From NCBI GenBank assembly GCA_037951105.1, contig JBAMJV010002931.1:92365-156364 (forward strand): a stretch of DNA of 64,000 nt, read 5' to 3'. Position numbers and translations under genes: made by a program. Shown here piece after piece: positions 36,000-47,809 of the stretch (position 1 is its first letter; the number at the start of each line of letters is the position of its first letter). The notes below the pieces were generated by a model. The model was not told the origin of the DNA. It did no database searches and saw only the letters and a program-made list of their open reading frames with translations. Source of the stretch: Echinarachnius parma (taxonomy: Eukaryota > Echinodermata > Echinoidea > Clypeasteroida > Echinarachniidae).

Positions 36000-36056
36000 A
36001 ACAAACAAACAAACAAACAAACAAACAAACAAACAAACAAAACAAACAAAGCAAAA
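36000..36056. repeat. (AAAC)n microsatellite
   Basis: About 13 AAAC/AACA units following an A-rich run. Confidence 0.9.
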
Positions 36057-36182
36057 AAACAACACATTTTAAAAATAGCATAAGAGACAAATCCTTAAAA
36101 ATATAAAGCAATACATGGGAGTGTGCCCCTATAATCTGCGTGGCCCCTAATCAGTCAAATTTGCCCACTATATACGTAACTG

Positions 36183-36280
36183 ATGGCAATTATATAAGAA
36201 CCAATTCACAGTTGGACCAAATTGAAATGTTTTATCGGAAATAAATGGAGGACAACATCGAACGACAATTTGAACAATCT
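36183..36280 (+). pseudogene. Sulfotransferase last exon, decayed downstream copy
   Basis: One frame gives KNQFTVGPN then a stop; the neighbouring frame gives QIEMFYRK then a stop. Both align by eye with KNRFTVAQSEMFDAWYQKEM of 21602-21711. Frameshift and stops are present. Confidence 0.65.
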
Positions 36281-36396
36281 GTTCTTTGACGATTTTTTTT
36301 CTCACCCGATGGAGCTAGGGGATAGTATGACGTCATGATATTAAAGGACCCATCCAGAACGAGGTGGATTTTCCTGTCTATAGGTAATCATATGCT

Positions 36397-36885
36397 ATCA
36401 GTGGCGTACCCAGGATTTTTTAAAGGGGGGGGGGGGGTTATTTTGTAAATGATTCCAAGCCGAGAATAAGTACCATAACAATTTTCGAGACCGAGACCAA
36501 GTACCTTCAAAGTTGAGAACCCCTCTCAGTGGGAGGGGGGGGGGGTGTCCATACAACATTTTCGAAGCCGAGACCAAGTACTTTCAAAATGTTCGAGACC
36601 AAGACCAAGTACCTTCAAAGTTGAGAACCCCTCTCAGTGGGAGTGCGAGACCAGAGATCTTCGGAAATTTTTGGGGCCAAGACCAGGTTTTAGTAGGTCG
36701 AGACCTGGTTTTAGACGGTCGAGACCGGGTTTTAGACGGTTGAGACCGGGTTTTAAACGGTCCAGACCGCTTAAAAGTTATCTCGAGACCGGCTAAAATT
36801 TGAAAGGGGGGGGGGGGGGGGTTCAAACCCCCCAAAACAGCCCTTTTGGGGTCAAAGGGGGGGGGGGGGGCTGGGTACGCCTATG
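36397..36885. mobile_element. Poly-G MITE with internal ~21-bp tandem repeats
   Basis: ATCAGTGGCGTACCCAGGAT at left, CTGGGTACGCC at right, poly-G tracts between. At 36694-36772 about four units of GGTCGAGACCGGGTTTTAGAC are in tandem. A longer duplicated segment (CAAGTACCTTCAAAGTTGAG) occurs at 36500 and 36610. Confidence 0.75.
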
Positions 36886-37122
36886 TATGCTATAAGATTA
36901 TAAGATATATCAATTGGTGTAAATTTTGAAGAAATATTAGGAAACGTTTTTATTCTTTTGCGTATTATCCCAGAAACAAATGAAAGAGTTTCTAATAAAT
37001 TAAATGATTATGTTATGTATGTGGTAACGCATATTTTAGTTATGATACTGAGAGAATGTAATATTTTGTGACGTTTATGTTTTCACAGTCTGTAATATTG
37101 TCTTTCTATTTTTATTTTCTGT

Positions 37123-37647
37123 AAAGGAGTAGCACAGTTTTGGTATGGCTGAGCTTAAGTAATCAAATCCTGCACAATAACATTACAAACTAATAGCCTA
37201 TAACTCTACCATGCTCGAAAGGTATAGAAAATTACAATCAACTAAGTAAAAAGCCTGTTATCATTCAAAAAGAGCCATTAAAACACAAAAGGGCGCTCTC
37301 TAAAAACGCATTGGTTTTAACCATTTTTCATACAAAATTATGCATGTGATGTTTTGTTGAAATAATGATTAAATAGAGAGATCATCAACAACTATTTAAA
37401 AACCTCTTTTGAAAAAGTGTAAGCATTTTTAAAATTTGTTAAAAAATCATCGAATAAATCTGGGGCCCCGATCGGATATATTTATTGATATTTCAGCCGT
37501 CTCTGAACCGATTTTGATCAAATAAAGTTTATTCTGTCATTTAAATTGTATGCTCTTTCAAATTTTACACTCAGTTTTTTCATTATCTCACAAAGAAATT
37601 ATTTCGTGCAGCGCCATCTATTATACCAAAACTGAACTACCCCTTTA
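37123..37647. mobile_element. T1 MITE, copy 2 (inverted orientation)
   Basis: Ends AAGGAGTAGCACAGTTTTGG and CCAAAACTGAACTACCCCTT, with the family's AAAGGGCGCTCTCT and TTGATCAAATAAAG blocks. Confidence 0.75.
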
Positions 37648-37832
37648 GACTAGTTAAACAGGTTGATTATACAGGTGTCCGGTTATGTGTATATGTTTGA
37701 ACATCTCTTTTTGGTGATTCCTAGCGACCCATAATGCACAATTTTTAACGTAAAAAACGGCTCCACTAAATAATTCACCCTCAGCTCATTTGTGACCAAC
37801 CCGCCTAAAGCAACCATCTCACGATACCCAAC

Positions 37833-38160
37833 AGCAGTGGCGTAACGCCGCGGGGAGAGGTGGGGGCCGGGGGGGGGGGGGGGGGGGGGGTCATGGGGGC
37901 ACATGCCCCAAAATATTTGAATTACATAAAACATAAGTAGAAAATCTTTAACAAAATAAAGAAATACATTTAGTATAAATTACAAATAACATAAGTAGAA
38001 CATCTTTAACAAAATAAAGAAAAACATTTAGTGTGAATTACAAATAACATAAGTAGAAAATCTTTAACAAAATAAAGAAATACATTTAGTGTGCCTCCAA
38101 TAATCCTCGGCCCCTCCCCCTTAAAAATCAGCCCGACCTACCACGCTGCCCTACTGTTTT
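37833..38160. repeat. Poly-G MITE with three ~57-bp tandem units
   Basis: CAGTGGCGTAACGCC...poly-G, then three copies of a unit starting TAACATAAGTAGAA and containing AACAAAATAAAGAAA (37923-38095), and a right end CCACGCTGCCCTACTG. Confidence 0.7.
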
Positions 38161-39650
38161 CAATGTTACAAGTATTGGTGCTGATAATTTTGCCAGGTCA
38201 AACCAAGAGCACTGTTCTGTAAAAGAAGATCTTTTTTAGTTGAGTGATCAGGATGGGCAAGCAGGAAGAGGGAGGCAGTGAGCCAGTAAATCTACCGGAG
38301 GGCCAGGGGCAGCCTTTAAGTTGTTGTTACAAAATAAAATTATGTATGGTGAGCTTATTTTCGTTTTATTTTGAATGGGCCATATAGACTTCTTGATGTC
38401 TTTCAAGAAATGTTCAACTCAGTTGCTAATTATGACTTTAGGAAGTTCGCTATATAAAAACCCAAACAGCGGGTTATTCAGCAACGTTTTTACCATGGTT
38501 ACTACTGCGTTATCAAGGACAGACGACAGGGAATTTGCTTTACAAATAAATAGGTTCGAACTTCGAAGCTTTATAATTATGTATACTAACAATATAAAAA
38601 ATTAAAGGAGTGTGGGCATATCAAAACAGTAATCGCATATAACACAAGATTGTTTACATGTCATAATTTAACCATGGATCCTAGTACTATCCATGATTTA
38701 ACAAAATTTAACGAAATATGCAACGTATTTCTTGATTATGTAATGTGAGTAATGGTTCTATGAGTTTCTTTAAATTCTATAAATTTCTATAAATTCAGCT
38801 ATTAAATTGTTAAAAAGGTGAATGACAGTAGTGGGAAACGCCCCACCCCCTAAAAATGAAATGTACACTCTTATTACCAACCATGTGAAAGAATATCATT
38901 TTACTAATATGGGATTATACAAATTTGGCCAAGAAACCGCCTACTAATTGATATATTTGCAAATTGATCTACTGCGGATTGATATCGCCAACGCGGAATC
39001 GCGCATACGATGACCGCGTGCGTGTTCGCTATACGGGCTTGTCCCCAGCTTGTCGATATCTCCAGCCCAGCGCTAGCGGCGCGGACAGGTGCGAACGGGC
39101 GGTGGATTTATACATTTCACGGGCGGGTATTGGATTTCTTCCGATATTTCTGTATTTAACGATGCTTAGGTTTGGATTTTACCACACAAGCCCTATTTAA
39201 ATACTTATTCAACAATATTGATCAATATAGATGTTTTCGGCTACTTTCCCAAAACTGGTATTGGCCTGTTTTTGTTTTGTGTCAGTATTGATTATCTCAA
39301 CTAATGTAATAAGGGTTTGTCATTAACAAACTGTCGTTTCTATTGGAATATAACTTAGAAAGAATTATAGTTTAGATAAAGAAGCGTGTTATGCAATAAA
39401 TCTCATTGGTTGAAACGCACAAATTTTCTGACTTGCAATAATTGGGAAGGGCGTTTGACTAGCAATATACGTGAGTTCCTGAGTTCGAAACCGTTTATGA
39501 CCTGTAAAATGCAAAAATTTTAAGAAGTGGGTACTCAGTATAGGATGAGATTGCATACATTGCAGAATGTGTGTACTACTAAACATCACTGGCTGCCTTG
39601 CATGCTCCCCAGATCAAGTGGGATCAAGACAGTGGAGGGACTGCAAGTGG
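38161..39650. other. Unassigned intergenic stretch
   Basis: No exon or bounded element recognised. 38990-39110 is locally GC-rich (GCGCTAGCGGCGCGGACAGG), without a supported frame. 39390-39500 contains fragments of the TTGGTTGAAACGC MITE and a weak box B-like GAGTTCGAA. Confidence 0.35.
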
Positions 39651-39652
39651 GT

Positions 39653-39966
39653 CCTATAGAGTGGTGAAGTGTGATGTCATAAATGATGTCATAAACATTT
39701 TGTTTATAATTTTCAAATTTGGACTTCATTTTTAGAAAGAGCATAACAAATAATGTCCAAATTTCGAAAATCAAAGGAATAGGTTACGTATTGGCTGAGA
39801 TATGCCCATCCGAATTATTTTTTTTGTCAATGGGCAGTCTGAGTGCACTGGTTCCTAAATTTAGGAACCAGTGCACTATAACACTGATCGATGGGCATAT
39901 CTCAGCTAAATTTGGAAATTCTAAAAAAAGTGTTTTTATGACGTCATGGCTTCTGTACTCTATAGC
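39653..39966. mobile_element. Palindromic element around 39860
   Basis: A perfect 36-base palindrome at 39842-39877 (AGTGCACTGGTTCCTAAA and complement). Further out GCTGAGATATGCCCATC pairs with GATGGGCATATCTCAGC, and CTATAGAGT...GAAG...ATG(T/A)CATAAA pairs at the ends. The 109-residue open frame across it is an artefact. Confidence 0.75.
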
Positions 39967-40069
39967 CTCGGGTTCTCCGGACCCATTCAACGACATTCAT
40001 ACCCAAATCATATCCCAGTATAATCAACAACAAAGTAACAACAACTAGCTCCGATTTAGGTACGTGCAA

Positions 40070-41690
40070 AAAATCAAGCACAATCGTTCAATGGGGCTAT
40101 GGACTCAAAATTAGCGCAGCCCAATATTGCCAAGCAATTTTAACACGCTGAAAGAGGGAAATGATTATTATGCTTAATCAGATAACTTGACCAAGAGATT
40201 AGCTTTTGTTCTTCGAGCATTCAATAATGTTGCTTAGCTAGTTTATTAATTATGAAGAGATATAAGTATGATCCCAATGGGCCACCTGGCCGGGTCCACA
40301 CCGTTATATCATCATCAGCTACCTAGGCGTTGAGTCCGTGACCCCGGGTACATCGCACGGTGGTGAGGCTGAGCTGAGACCGAGTGAGCAGAGTTCGTCC
40401 GAAGTCTTGTTAGATTTTGTATACGATTTACACCGTTTTCACAATCTTGTGTGGTTATAGTTGAGGCACAATATTGAGGTAACGTAGAACTCTAACTTTG
40501 CCATAATTATGTCTAGTTTATTTCGCAATATGAGACTAAGTTTAGTTCAGAAGGGACACCGAAAATGCACACACGTTTCCCCGTACCGTGCTGGCCAGAA
40601 GCGCGCCGTCTCCACCCCGGGCACCAGCCCTGATAAGTGACGATGGTAGCAGCTAGTCAAGTGCACCCATGCAGGCACGCCTGCGTCGCGATGTACACTA
40701 GCGAATGGGAAACTGTATGGCCAAGTATGCCCAAGTATGCCCAAAAGTCACACTGCCGTATAGCAGTAGTGACTTCACTAACCCCCGTTTTTTTTTTGTA
40801 AGACTGTATATATGACGTTAAATTAATCACTGTATGTTTTTTTATTTTCTCACCAAACTTTGCAGATCGTGCTAGATGACAGGTTTAAAATCCTCCATTT
40901 GGAGGCGTCACGTTGCCCCTAGCTAAATTGAAATGGGCTACAATTTTATTCGTTGGTCCTGAACTGCACGTCAATCCAGCATCACCGCACACGTAATAAT
41001 GTCGTTCACCGTGTAGCTAGCGCAAATTGTATTACGTCATAAATCATACGAACTTGTTTTGGTCGGAAGCAAGGCTCATCATCAACTGTTAAAACTGCAA
41101 AGTAAAAATGTATAATTTAATTTAATGTGTGTACGTTTTTTCATAAAAAATAAATATATTCCATCGTATTTTATTTAATTCTATTCAAAAATCAGTCGTT
41201 ACAATTTTTAAATCCATATTCTTTAAAAGTTTGAAAAACAACAATTCGCAAGCAAAATACGGTAGTTTCATCTCAAGCGCACTCAGTGGCACACACTTTA
41301 TTTCCGATTTGACAGGCATACAATAATGTGCGTAAGTAATTTACAACGTATCAATTCATGGCTGGACGAAGACTACCTAACGAAAGGTCATTTCAGCAAC
41401 ACACTTTTCACGGTACTTGGGTCGCAAGCGTGTGCGATGATCAGCGCTCGACGCGACTGCATGGCAAATGAACGTGAAATATTGGCTGATTCATAGCAAG
41501 AAAAGTGGGTAAGTATCAAAAACACATCTTTCAATGATTTAATTTCACCTTATAGATTACAAATGTCATGTCATAAGTGGAATGAATGAACGGGGAGAAA
41601 CCCTACCTTACGTTTTGATGTAGGTGGGGATGTGGGTACCTGTATAGGTACCCACATGTAATGGGGATGCATGCAGGTGTATAGCCAGGC
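40070..41690. other. Unassigned intergenic stretch upstream of uricase
   Basis: No coding exon seen. It could hold 5' untranslated exons or promoter of the uricase gene, but no TATA box or other element could be supported. Confidence 0.35.
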
Positions 41691-41949
41691 ATGATTAGTG
41701 GTAACTGTGATCAGCGCCGTCCGTAGGACGGCGCTGTGAAGACGAGACGTTACAAAATTTGATGAAATTTTGCGACGGGTGGTTTCAAGAACTTTACATC
41801 TATTATTATTATTTTTTTTTTAGTTCTAGACATGAATTAAACCTTCAACCTACCTTGCTTGCTATTTAATTTGTTGCAAAATAATGATAACTTACCTCTA
41901 ATTGATGATGATGATTGATGATGATGATGACTGTTATTTCCTTCGTCTT

Positions 41950-42082
41950 TGTTCGCTGCATGCAATGTCAGGTGACCGAAAACTCGTCGGCAATGCATAG
42001 CGCATGCGCGGGGCGATATCGGTTGCTGCATTGCCGACAAGTTTTTGATCACCTGATATTGCATGCAGCGAACAAATTCGGA
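41950..42082. mobile_element. 133-bp hairpin MITE
   Basis: GTTCGCTGCATGCAATGTCA pairs with its imperfect complement TGATATTGCATGCAGCGAAC; the arms extend over about 45 bp to GGCAATGCA. Confidence 0.75.
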
Positions 42083-43045
42083 AACCATTTTTTCGTCACT
42101 TCTGTAATCTTGCCAGTTTTATAGTAAATTTCAGTATAAACAAAACGAATGGAGCATCAGACATGTTACGATTTGGATCATTGATGCCCATGCATAACAT
42201 AATTCGTAAGTATGAACCGAGATATGTTATTTAAAGTATGATATTGTGTTTTTTTTTATAAGTGTGTTTGCCGTTAAAGCCTATATGTGTTACCATCACG
42301 ATATACACACCTCAGTATGCCAGGCGCCGTACTACGTACGGCGCGGCGCCTGGTTAGGTTAGATTAGTGGCAAATGTCTATGGGAAAACGGTTTGAAGTG
42401 TCCATTATTACATGAACATTTTATAGACCTAAAATGTGTTTTAATAGATTCTTTGTAGAATTACAAACAAGTTGTTATACTGTCCACCTTTCAAATATTT
42501 TCAGAAAAAAGTTACAGCCAAATATAAATATTGCCCTCTGCATGCTCTGTGGCTGTACAAAACTGGTATGCCACTTTAAACTTTTCGCCAAGATTTGCTC
42601 TATCTGTGTACAGTGATTTGCCATAGTATATAGGGGTAGTTAAAGAACAATGAAAACAATTTAAGTTAAGGTGCAACAAGGTCAAAAGAAGTTTATCAAC
42701 AAAAAAGTTTGATTTTTTAAAACTCGTAAGTCGTAACTAGTTCTAGTACTTTTCTAATGACCCCTAAAACTAAAGAGAGGGGTAAATGACAGACAAAATA
42801 CTGTACACTGTCTACCATGTCCATGGTCTAGGGTCTACAGTACAGATGCATGAGAAGTTATTACATTTCTCTAACCTTTTTCACTTCTGATTATTTTCAC
42901 ACCGACATATTTAGGGATTTAATTGTAAGCTCAACTTTGTGGAATTCATTGAAATCATTGAAGCTGGTTATTAAATTTTTCTAACTTTCACTTTTCTGTT
43001 TATTTTAAATCTAGTATAGATTTGAGAATATGACTATACGATCAA

Positions 43046-43142
43046 CATGACTGAATTTATTGAAGCTGGTAGGCACTGGTACATACTATGGCAAGAGCAG
43101 CATGAAACTCCTCAGCTCAGCTCCGGTTGCTGTCAGAAGGAA
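43046..43142 (+). pseudogene. Decayed partial copy of uricase exon 1
   Basis: It starts AACATGACTGAATT.ATTGAAGCTGG like the true exon, has an insertion (taggcactg), resumes ACATACTATGGCAAGAGC, then breaks up with small indels. It lies 180 bases upstream of the real start. Confidence 0.8.
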
Positions 43143-43226
43143 AGGCCCACCAAATCAGTTTCTCTGGTTCAAGTTAATGTTTTTTTCTCTTCAATTTGAC
43201 AGATTGCCTGATAATCTAAGAGCAAC

Positions 43227-43445
43227 ATGACTGAATTCATTGAAGCTGGCACGTACTATGGCAAGAGCGGCGTGAAACTCCTCAGGTTGCGCCAGGAAGG
43301 GAAGGTCCACCACATCAAGGAGGTCGAAGTCGATGTCCATCTCACTCTACGATCCAAGAAAGATTTCGAGCGGGGGGACAACTCTGACATCATTCCAACG
43401 GACACGCAGAAGAACACCGTCTATGCTCTGGCCAAACTGATTGGG
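43227..43445 (+). CDS. UOX: Uricase exon 1
   Basis: ATG at 43227. Seventy-three codons from [17 protein letters not shown] to [12 protein letters not shown], phase-0 donor gtgagt. The N-terminus is about a dozen residues shorter than in mammals. It carries the Lys and Thr-Asp active-site positions and the family stretch [16 protein letters not shown]. Confidence 0.93.
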
Positions 43446-44063
43446 GTGAGTTGTCACCAAAGTTAGTAAAAGCAGGGTAGGAAATATACAGGGGCTGAGG
43501 GTGATTTTGCCCCCCGATTTTCAAAATAGCCCCCTGAAATCAGTAGGTAGCATCTAAAATTATCATAGGGTATTACGTGAAATGTCATTCGATATCCTTC
43601 AGATTGAAAAAGTAGCCCCCTAAAATTTAAAATTAATTATTTCCTTGAGTAAAAGTGAATGATTTTAAAGAAGGGACCTTGGTAAATTGAGGTTGAGATT
43701 TAGAATTTGTGATATCTTGCCCGTTGCACCCAAAAAGATGTTAAGTGATGTGATATTTTTTCATCAGACATGCAAAAAGAACATCTTTATTGATCTGGCC
43801 ATACTGATATGTGAGTTTTCATGAAACTTTGTCAAACTTAATCTGCTCCCTAGAACATATTGAAATCCTGCATTCTGGAGTATTTAGCAGACCATTGCTA
43901 TATTTCACAGAAATATACAAAAGTTTTTGAAAGTGACAAGATTGACAGACAAAAATGCTATCTCAACAGTCAGTCACTCAGAGAAATGTTATTGTTTCTG
44001 ATAATTAATCGTTGAGTACATGTACATAATTTTGTCCTCTTTTGCTTCGTAACTCTAAATCAG

Positions 44064-44259
44064 GTAAAATCCCCCGAACATTTTGGACAGGCCGTTTGCC
44101 GTCATTTCCTGACGTCGTTCGCTCATGTGACTGCGGTGCGTGTGCACGTAGAGGAGGCTCCATGGCGACGAATCACCAAAGACGGTCGGGAACACGTACA
44201 CGCCTTTGTCATAAGCAAGGAAGTCACTCGATTCTGTGATGTCTTTCAAGAAAGAGCAG
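44064..44259 (+). CDS. UOX: Uricase exon 2
   Basis: After aaatcag: VKSPEHFGQAVCRHFLTSFA, HVTAVRVHVEEAPWRR, GREHVHAFVIS, to QERAG. Phase 1 donor gtgagc. Confidence 0.93.
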
Positions 44260-44525
44260 GTGAGCTTTTAGCTGAAAATCTACTATTTTCCATGTTTGTG
44301 TGCAACCTGTAGAATTGTAAATGTTCTTAATTGTGTGCAAAGTATTTTGGTCAATTATTAGTATTAAAGTATTTAATTGTTTTTTTATTAGAATGTTTCA
44401 AATGCATAGTTGAAATGAATGTAATGTATGTTGTTTCCCAATATTTTCTAATTTTTAAAAATATTTGTCATGTACATTGTTTTAGTTAAAAATTTACTTT
44501 GAACTTCCTTCATGTCTGGCTGTAG

Positions 44526-44712
44526 GATTGGTGCAGGTGTGGGCCGGTCTGAAGGACCTCAAGGTGCTGAAGACAACCAAGTCAGGCTTCGAGGGATTCA
44601 TCAAAGACCGCTTCACCTCCCTGCCAGACGTCAAGGATCGTCTCTTCTCCACCAGCGTCTACGCAAGGTGGCGCTATTCAACCATGTATGGTCTGGATGA
44701 GGACAAGGCATG
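44526..44712 (+). CDS. UOX: Uricase exon 3
   Basis: After gctgtag: LVQVWAGLKDLKVLKTTKSG then FEGFIKDRFTSLPDVKDRLF and RWRYSTMYGLDEDKA. The Phe of SGFEGF stacks on urate in the family. The Trp codon is split by donor gtgggt, 33 bases before element C. Confidence 0.93.
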
Positions 44713-44745
44713 GTGGGTTCATGACGTAATTGATTCAATGTAAAT

Positions 44746-45500
44746 GGGCCATTCTTGGTCACGTGTGTGACCCAAAATATGAATTTTTTTGAAATAGGAT
44801 GCTAATATTTCAGTAAGTATAGGAGGTATGATGATGTGAACTTCATATATTTGCATATGTTGAAGTCTTTCAAGTGTAACACAAAAGATTTTATTTAGAT
44901 TACGTTCCCCAAGGACAGAGGTCAAATGGCATCGGTCACGTGTGTGACTTTGCACGAGAGCATTTTTGAAGAAATTTTGTAAAACTAAATTTCACTTTGG
45001 AAATCCTGTGAGATATGAAAAGCTTAAATGTTCATATTAGTATCAGACAACAGGTATATATATGTTAGTAAGAAAATGGTACAATTTTTTTAAAAACTTA
45101 AACAATTGTTTTTTAATGTATGTTATGTTGGGATGTCTGGGTCACGTGTGTGACATTTTGGCCTGGTCATGTGTGTGACATGTGCAATGTGAATGGAAAT
45201 GGGAATTTTACAAATATCAGGTTTAGATAATTACATAAAGTTCAATTGTCACAAAGTTGGTATCAACATGTACAGGAGAGTAAAAGAAATGAGCTTGCTT
45301 GATTATTTTTGGAGTTATGAATTTTTTTGAATTATTGAAATATGTAAATTTATGCAAATGAGTAAGAAATTTTCAAAATTTAGTATAAAATATACATTTT
45401 ATAAAACCTTAGAAATTGATCTTTCTAATAATGGAATAAAACAACTGAAAAAACAAACTTCATTTTTTCCAAAAAAGTTTCACTTTTCAAAGAATGGCCC
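44746..45500. mobile_element. Element C: 755-bp TIR element with GTCACGTGTGTGAC words
   Basis: 11-bp TIR GGGCCATTCTT at 44746 and its complement ending at 45500, flanked by a perfect AAAT duplication (44742-44745 and 45501-45504). The word GTCACGTGTGTGAC occurs at 44758, 44935 and 45141, and with one change at 45166. It lies wholly inside uricase intron 3. Confidence 0.88.
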
Positions 45501-45584
45501 AAATGTGGCTCATATTGCTCTACCAGTATTGAAATTAGAAGATGATGGACTATTGTGATGATGGGTGTTGATGGTGGTGAGTGG

Positions 45585-45657
<73 letters not shown>
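45585..45657. repeat. (GAT)n microsatellite
   Basis: About 24 GAT/ATG triplets; open frames encoding poly-Asp or poly-His across it are artefacts. Confidence 0.95.
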
Positions 45658-45658
<1 letters not shown>

Positions 45659-45943
45659 GTGGTGGTGATCATGATCATGATGATAATGGTAGTAGTAGAG
45701 CTGATTATTTATCATTAGATTTGTATCTAGTTCCTACAGTACATATGAACAATTTCTCCCATCTACTGATATTTTACTCCCTTAACTCCTTGAGTGCCAA
45801 GCTCGCATTTTTACGAGTTTCAATACGCACAAATGCCATAGAGCATTACAAATCCCTGGCACGTTAAAAATTAATACTTCAAATCTCCATTAAGCTACCT
45901 TATTTCACCTTCTCTTTGTGTGTCACCTCCATCCCCTCACCAG

Positions 45944-46067
45944 GCAAGCGGCCAGGGATGCGATCCTAGATGTGTTTGCTGGTCCGACCTCTACTGGTGT
46001 CTACTCTCCCTCCGTCCAGCTAACACTCTACCAGTCACAGCAGCACATTCTCAAGCTTATTCCGCAG
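45944..46067 (+). CDS. UOX: Uricase exon 4
   Basis: After cctcaccag the split Trp is completed, then QAARDAILDVFAGPTSTGVY and SPSVQLTLYQSQQHILKLIP. The Gln of SPSVQ binds urate in the family. Phase 0 donor gtaact. Confidence 0.93.
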
Positions 46068-46394
46068 GTAACTTATCTCTCAACCTTGACAACGGGTCCA
46101 TTTTTATTGCCAGGTCAGTGAAATTACCACAGATATGTTTAAACTTCAAAACTTTAAAATAGTAAAATATTTTGTGGAAATTGAAAATGATGAAATCCAA
46201 TTCATAATATATATGTTCATTAATCTTGTCGCAGAATAAAAGTTATTTTTTCACAAGATGGAAAGGTCTTAGTATGAAACAGCGGCTAAAACCGTGGTTA
46301 CAAATTATGTTGTATGATGCTTTTTAAATTATGGTTTTGTTTTTTTCTCGATATTATGTCTTTTTTTGTCTGTCTGTCTCATTGCTACATGTAG

Positions 46395-46478
46395 GCCAGT
46401 GAGGTTACCATGGAGATGCCCAACATCCACTACTTCCTTGCAGATCTCAAGAAACTTGGACTGGAAAACAACAATGAG
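46395..46478 (+). CDS. UOX: Uricase exon 5
   Basis: Twenty-eight codons, ASEVTMEMPNIHYFLADLKK to ENNNE, with the catalytic His in PNIHYF. Donor gtatga. Confidence 0.93.
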
Positions 46479-46859
46479 GTATGATTTTGAAGATCAAACA
46501 TTCCTTTTCAATTTCATCATGATCATGACCATCATGACCATTATCATCATGATCATGATCACCACTCATCATCATCATCATTAAATCCAATGTTAACCTG
46601 TTTCCTACAAAAATGTTTGTATTTTGCATAGAGTTGATACAGGGCCCACCAGGTTCCCATATATGCATTGGGTTAGCCAACAGAGTTGCAGGCTTTCATC
46701 TTAGCCATCATCAGTGCTACTGATTGGACTTTTGTGATGTAACAATCAGTTATCTGGTCATATAAATTTAGCAGTTTGTATAGCTCACCATCCCTGTTGT
46801 TTTTGTTATATACTGGCATTTCATCCAGTTTTTCTATTCTGCCAATTAAAGGGGACCAC

Positions 46860-47269
46860 CAGGCAAAGAACAACACATTATTATATGTTTTGGTACCGTT
46901 TTGTGATATCAAATAGATACCCAACATTTTGCAAAGGGTTGTGTTATTCATAAACAAAGCAATTTATTTCCACCACTTACGGAACCACTACTATTTCCTG
47001 GTTCCAAACGGGCCAACCAATTGCGAGTGCGCCAATGCTATTCACGCGTACGTTTGTAGACAGTAGATTCCCGGGCGATTCGTTTGCTCTGCACACACTA
47101 GTCTTCGCAATTCAGACCGCATGAATGCATGCTTTAGAATGGTGATGCGTTTTCCAATTATATATTATTTTTTTCTGGAAACATATTTTTGTGAACTTGT
47201 TGATGGAATGGAATACTAAAGATGTTACCTTTCATTTATAAGAATATTATTTTTGGGTGGTGGTACCCT
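46860..47269. mobile_element. TTAA-flanked MITE (family T2, copy 1) in uricase intron
   Basis: Flanked by TTAA; ends AGGGGACCACCAGGCAAAGA and, inverted, CCAAAAATAATATTC side GGGTGGTGGTACCCT. Almost identical to 61824-62245 in DHPS. Confidence 0.85.
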
Positions 47270-47737
47270 TTAATAAAATGAGTAAATATTTCAGTATAAT
47301 CATGTTTTTTGTGTTGTTAGGCCTTAAAAGATGGACCTTGAACCTTGAAGAATTACTATCCCAAAAGCATAAACGCTGTCCTGGAGAGGGCTGTGCTGTG
47401 TTGTGTGCTGTTGATGACATGATGGTGATGGTTCTCCCTGCACTGTATACAATGTGACCCACAAAAAGGAACTATACTGGTACTTTAGTTAACATCAAAT
47501 ATAACAGACTTTCCTTTTTGTCAGGTGCCAAGCTGAGTCTGGTATCAGGCTACTTGCCTGATTTAGAACGAATTCAGACTTTTTCCAATCAAAATATTAG
47601 AACAAAGTTAGATGGTATAGAACAATATGATTAGTAATCATATTTCTGAATTTCTAGATTACGATATCCATTCATCTCGAAATAATTTCAATTTCTTTGA
47701 TCACTGTTGATTCATAATTCACCTTCCGCCCATACAG

Positions 47738-47809
47738 GTTTTCATGGCGGGAGACAAACCTTATGGATTTATCAAAGCAACAGTCAAGCGTTCGTCAGCC
47801 AAGCTGTGA
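47738..47809 (+). CDS. UOX: Uricase exon 6 with PTS1 (AKL) and stop
   Basis: After catacag: VFMAGDKPYGFIKATVKRSS then AKL and stop TGA. AKL is a permitted PTS1 variant of SKL. Confidence 0.93.
   Translation, partial: VFMAGDKPYGFIKATVKRSSAKL

Larger units (their letters stand above)
29203..36280 (+). other. Gene span: sulfotransferase (SULT-like), downstream copy, probably pseudogene
   Basis: Six exon equivalents in order match the cytosolic sulfotransferase plan (transfer of sulfonate from PAPS to a hydroxyl or amine): PAPS 5'-phosphosulfate loop (TYPKSG), second exon with the PRLIHSHLPFH block, third with the 3'-phosphate loop start (YVARNPKDV), fourth with YEDMKK, fifth and sixth damaged. 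Lesions: two single-base deletions in exon 2, no phase-compatible donor in exon 3, a 409-bp transposon in one exon-5 copy and a 7-base deletion in the other, and a decayed last exon. Introns downstream of exon 4 resemble those of the upstream copy, so the two arose by duplication. A chimeric transcript or sequencing errors cannot be excluded. Confidence 0.75.
43227..47809 (+). other. UOX: Gene span: uricase (urate oxidase), complete
   Basis: Six coding exons give about 293 codons, close to the usual ~300. The enzyme oxidises urate to 5-hydroxyisourate with O2 as a homotetramer in peroxisomes. Visible family residues: [10 protein letters not shown] (catalytic Lys position), [12 protein letters not shown] (catalytic Thr-Asp), VHAFV, KTTKSGFEGF (urate-stacking Phe), SPSVQLTLY (urate-binding Gln) and PNIHYF (catalytic His). 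The C-terminus SSAKL matches the PTS1 peroxisomal signal [SAC][KRH]L. All junction phases agree and no internal stop is seen, so the gene looks functional. Introns contain element C, a (GAT)n tract and a TTAA-type MITE. It faces DHPS tail to tail. Confidence 0.95.

Noticed and set aside
39719..40048. 109-codon open frame as a gene
   Set aside because: It crosses a 36-base perfect palindrome and an inverted-repeat element; no family resemblance.
45425..45867. Poly-His and poly-Asp open frames
   Set aside because: They are the two strands of a GAT microsatellite in a uricase intron.
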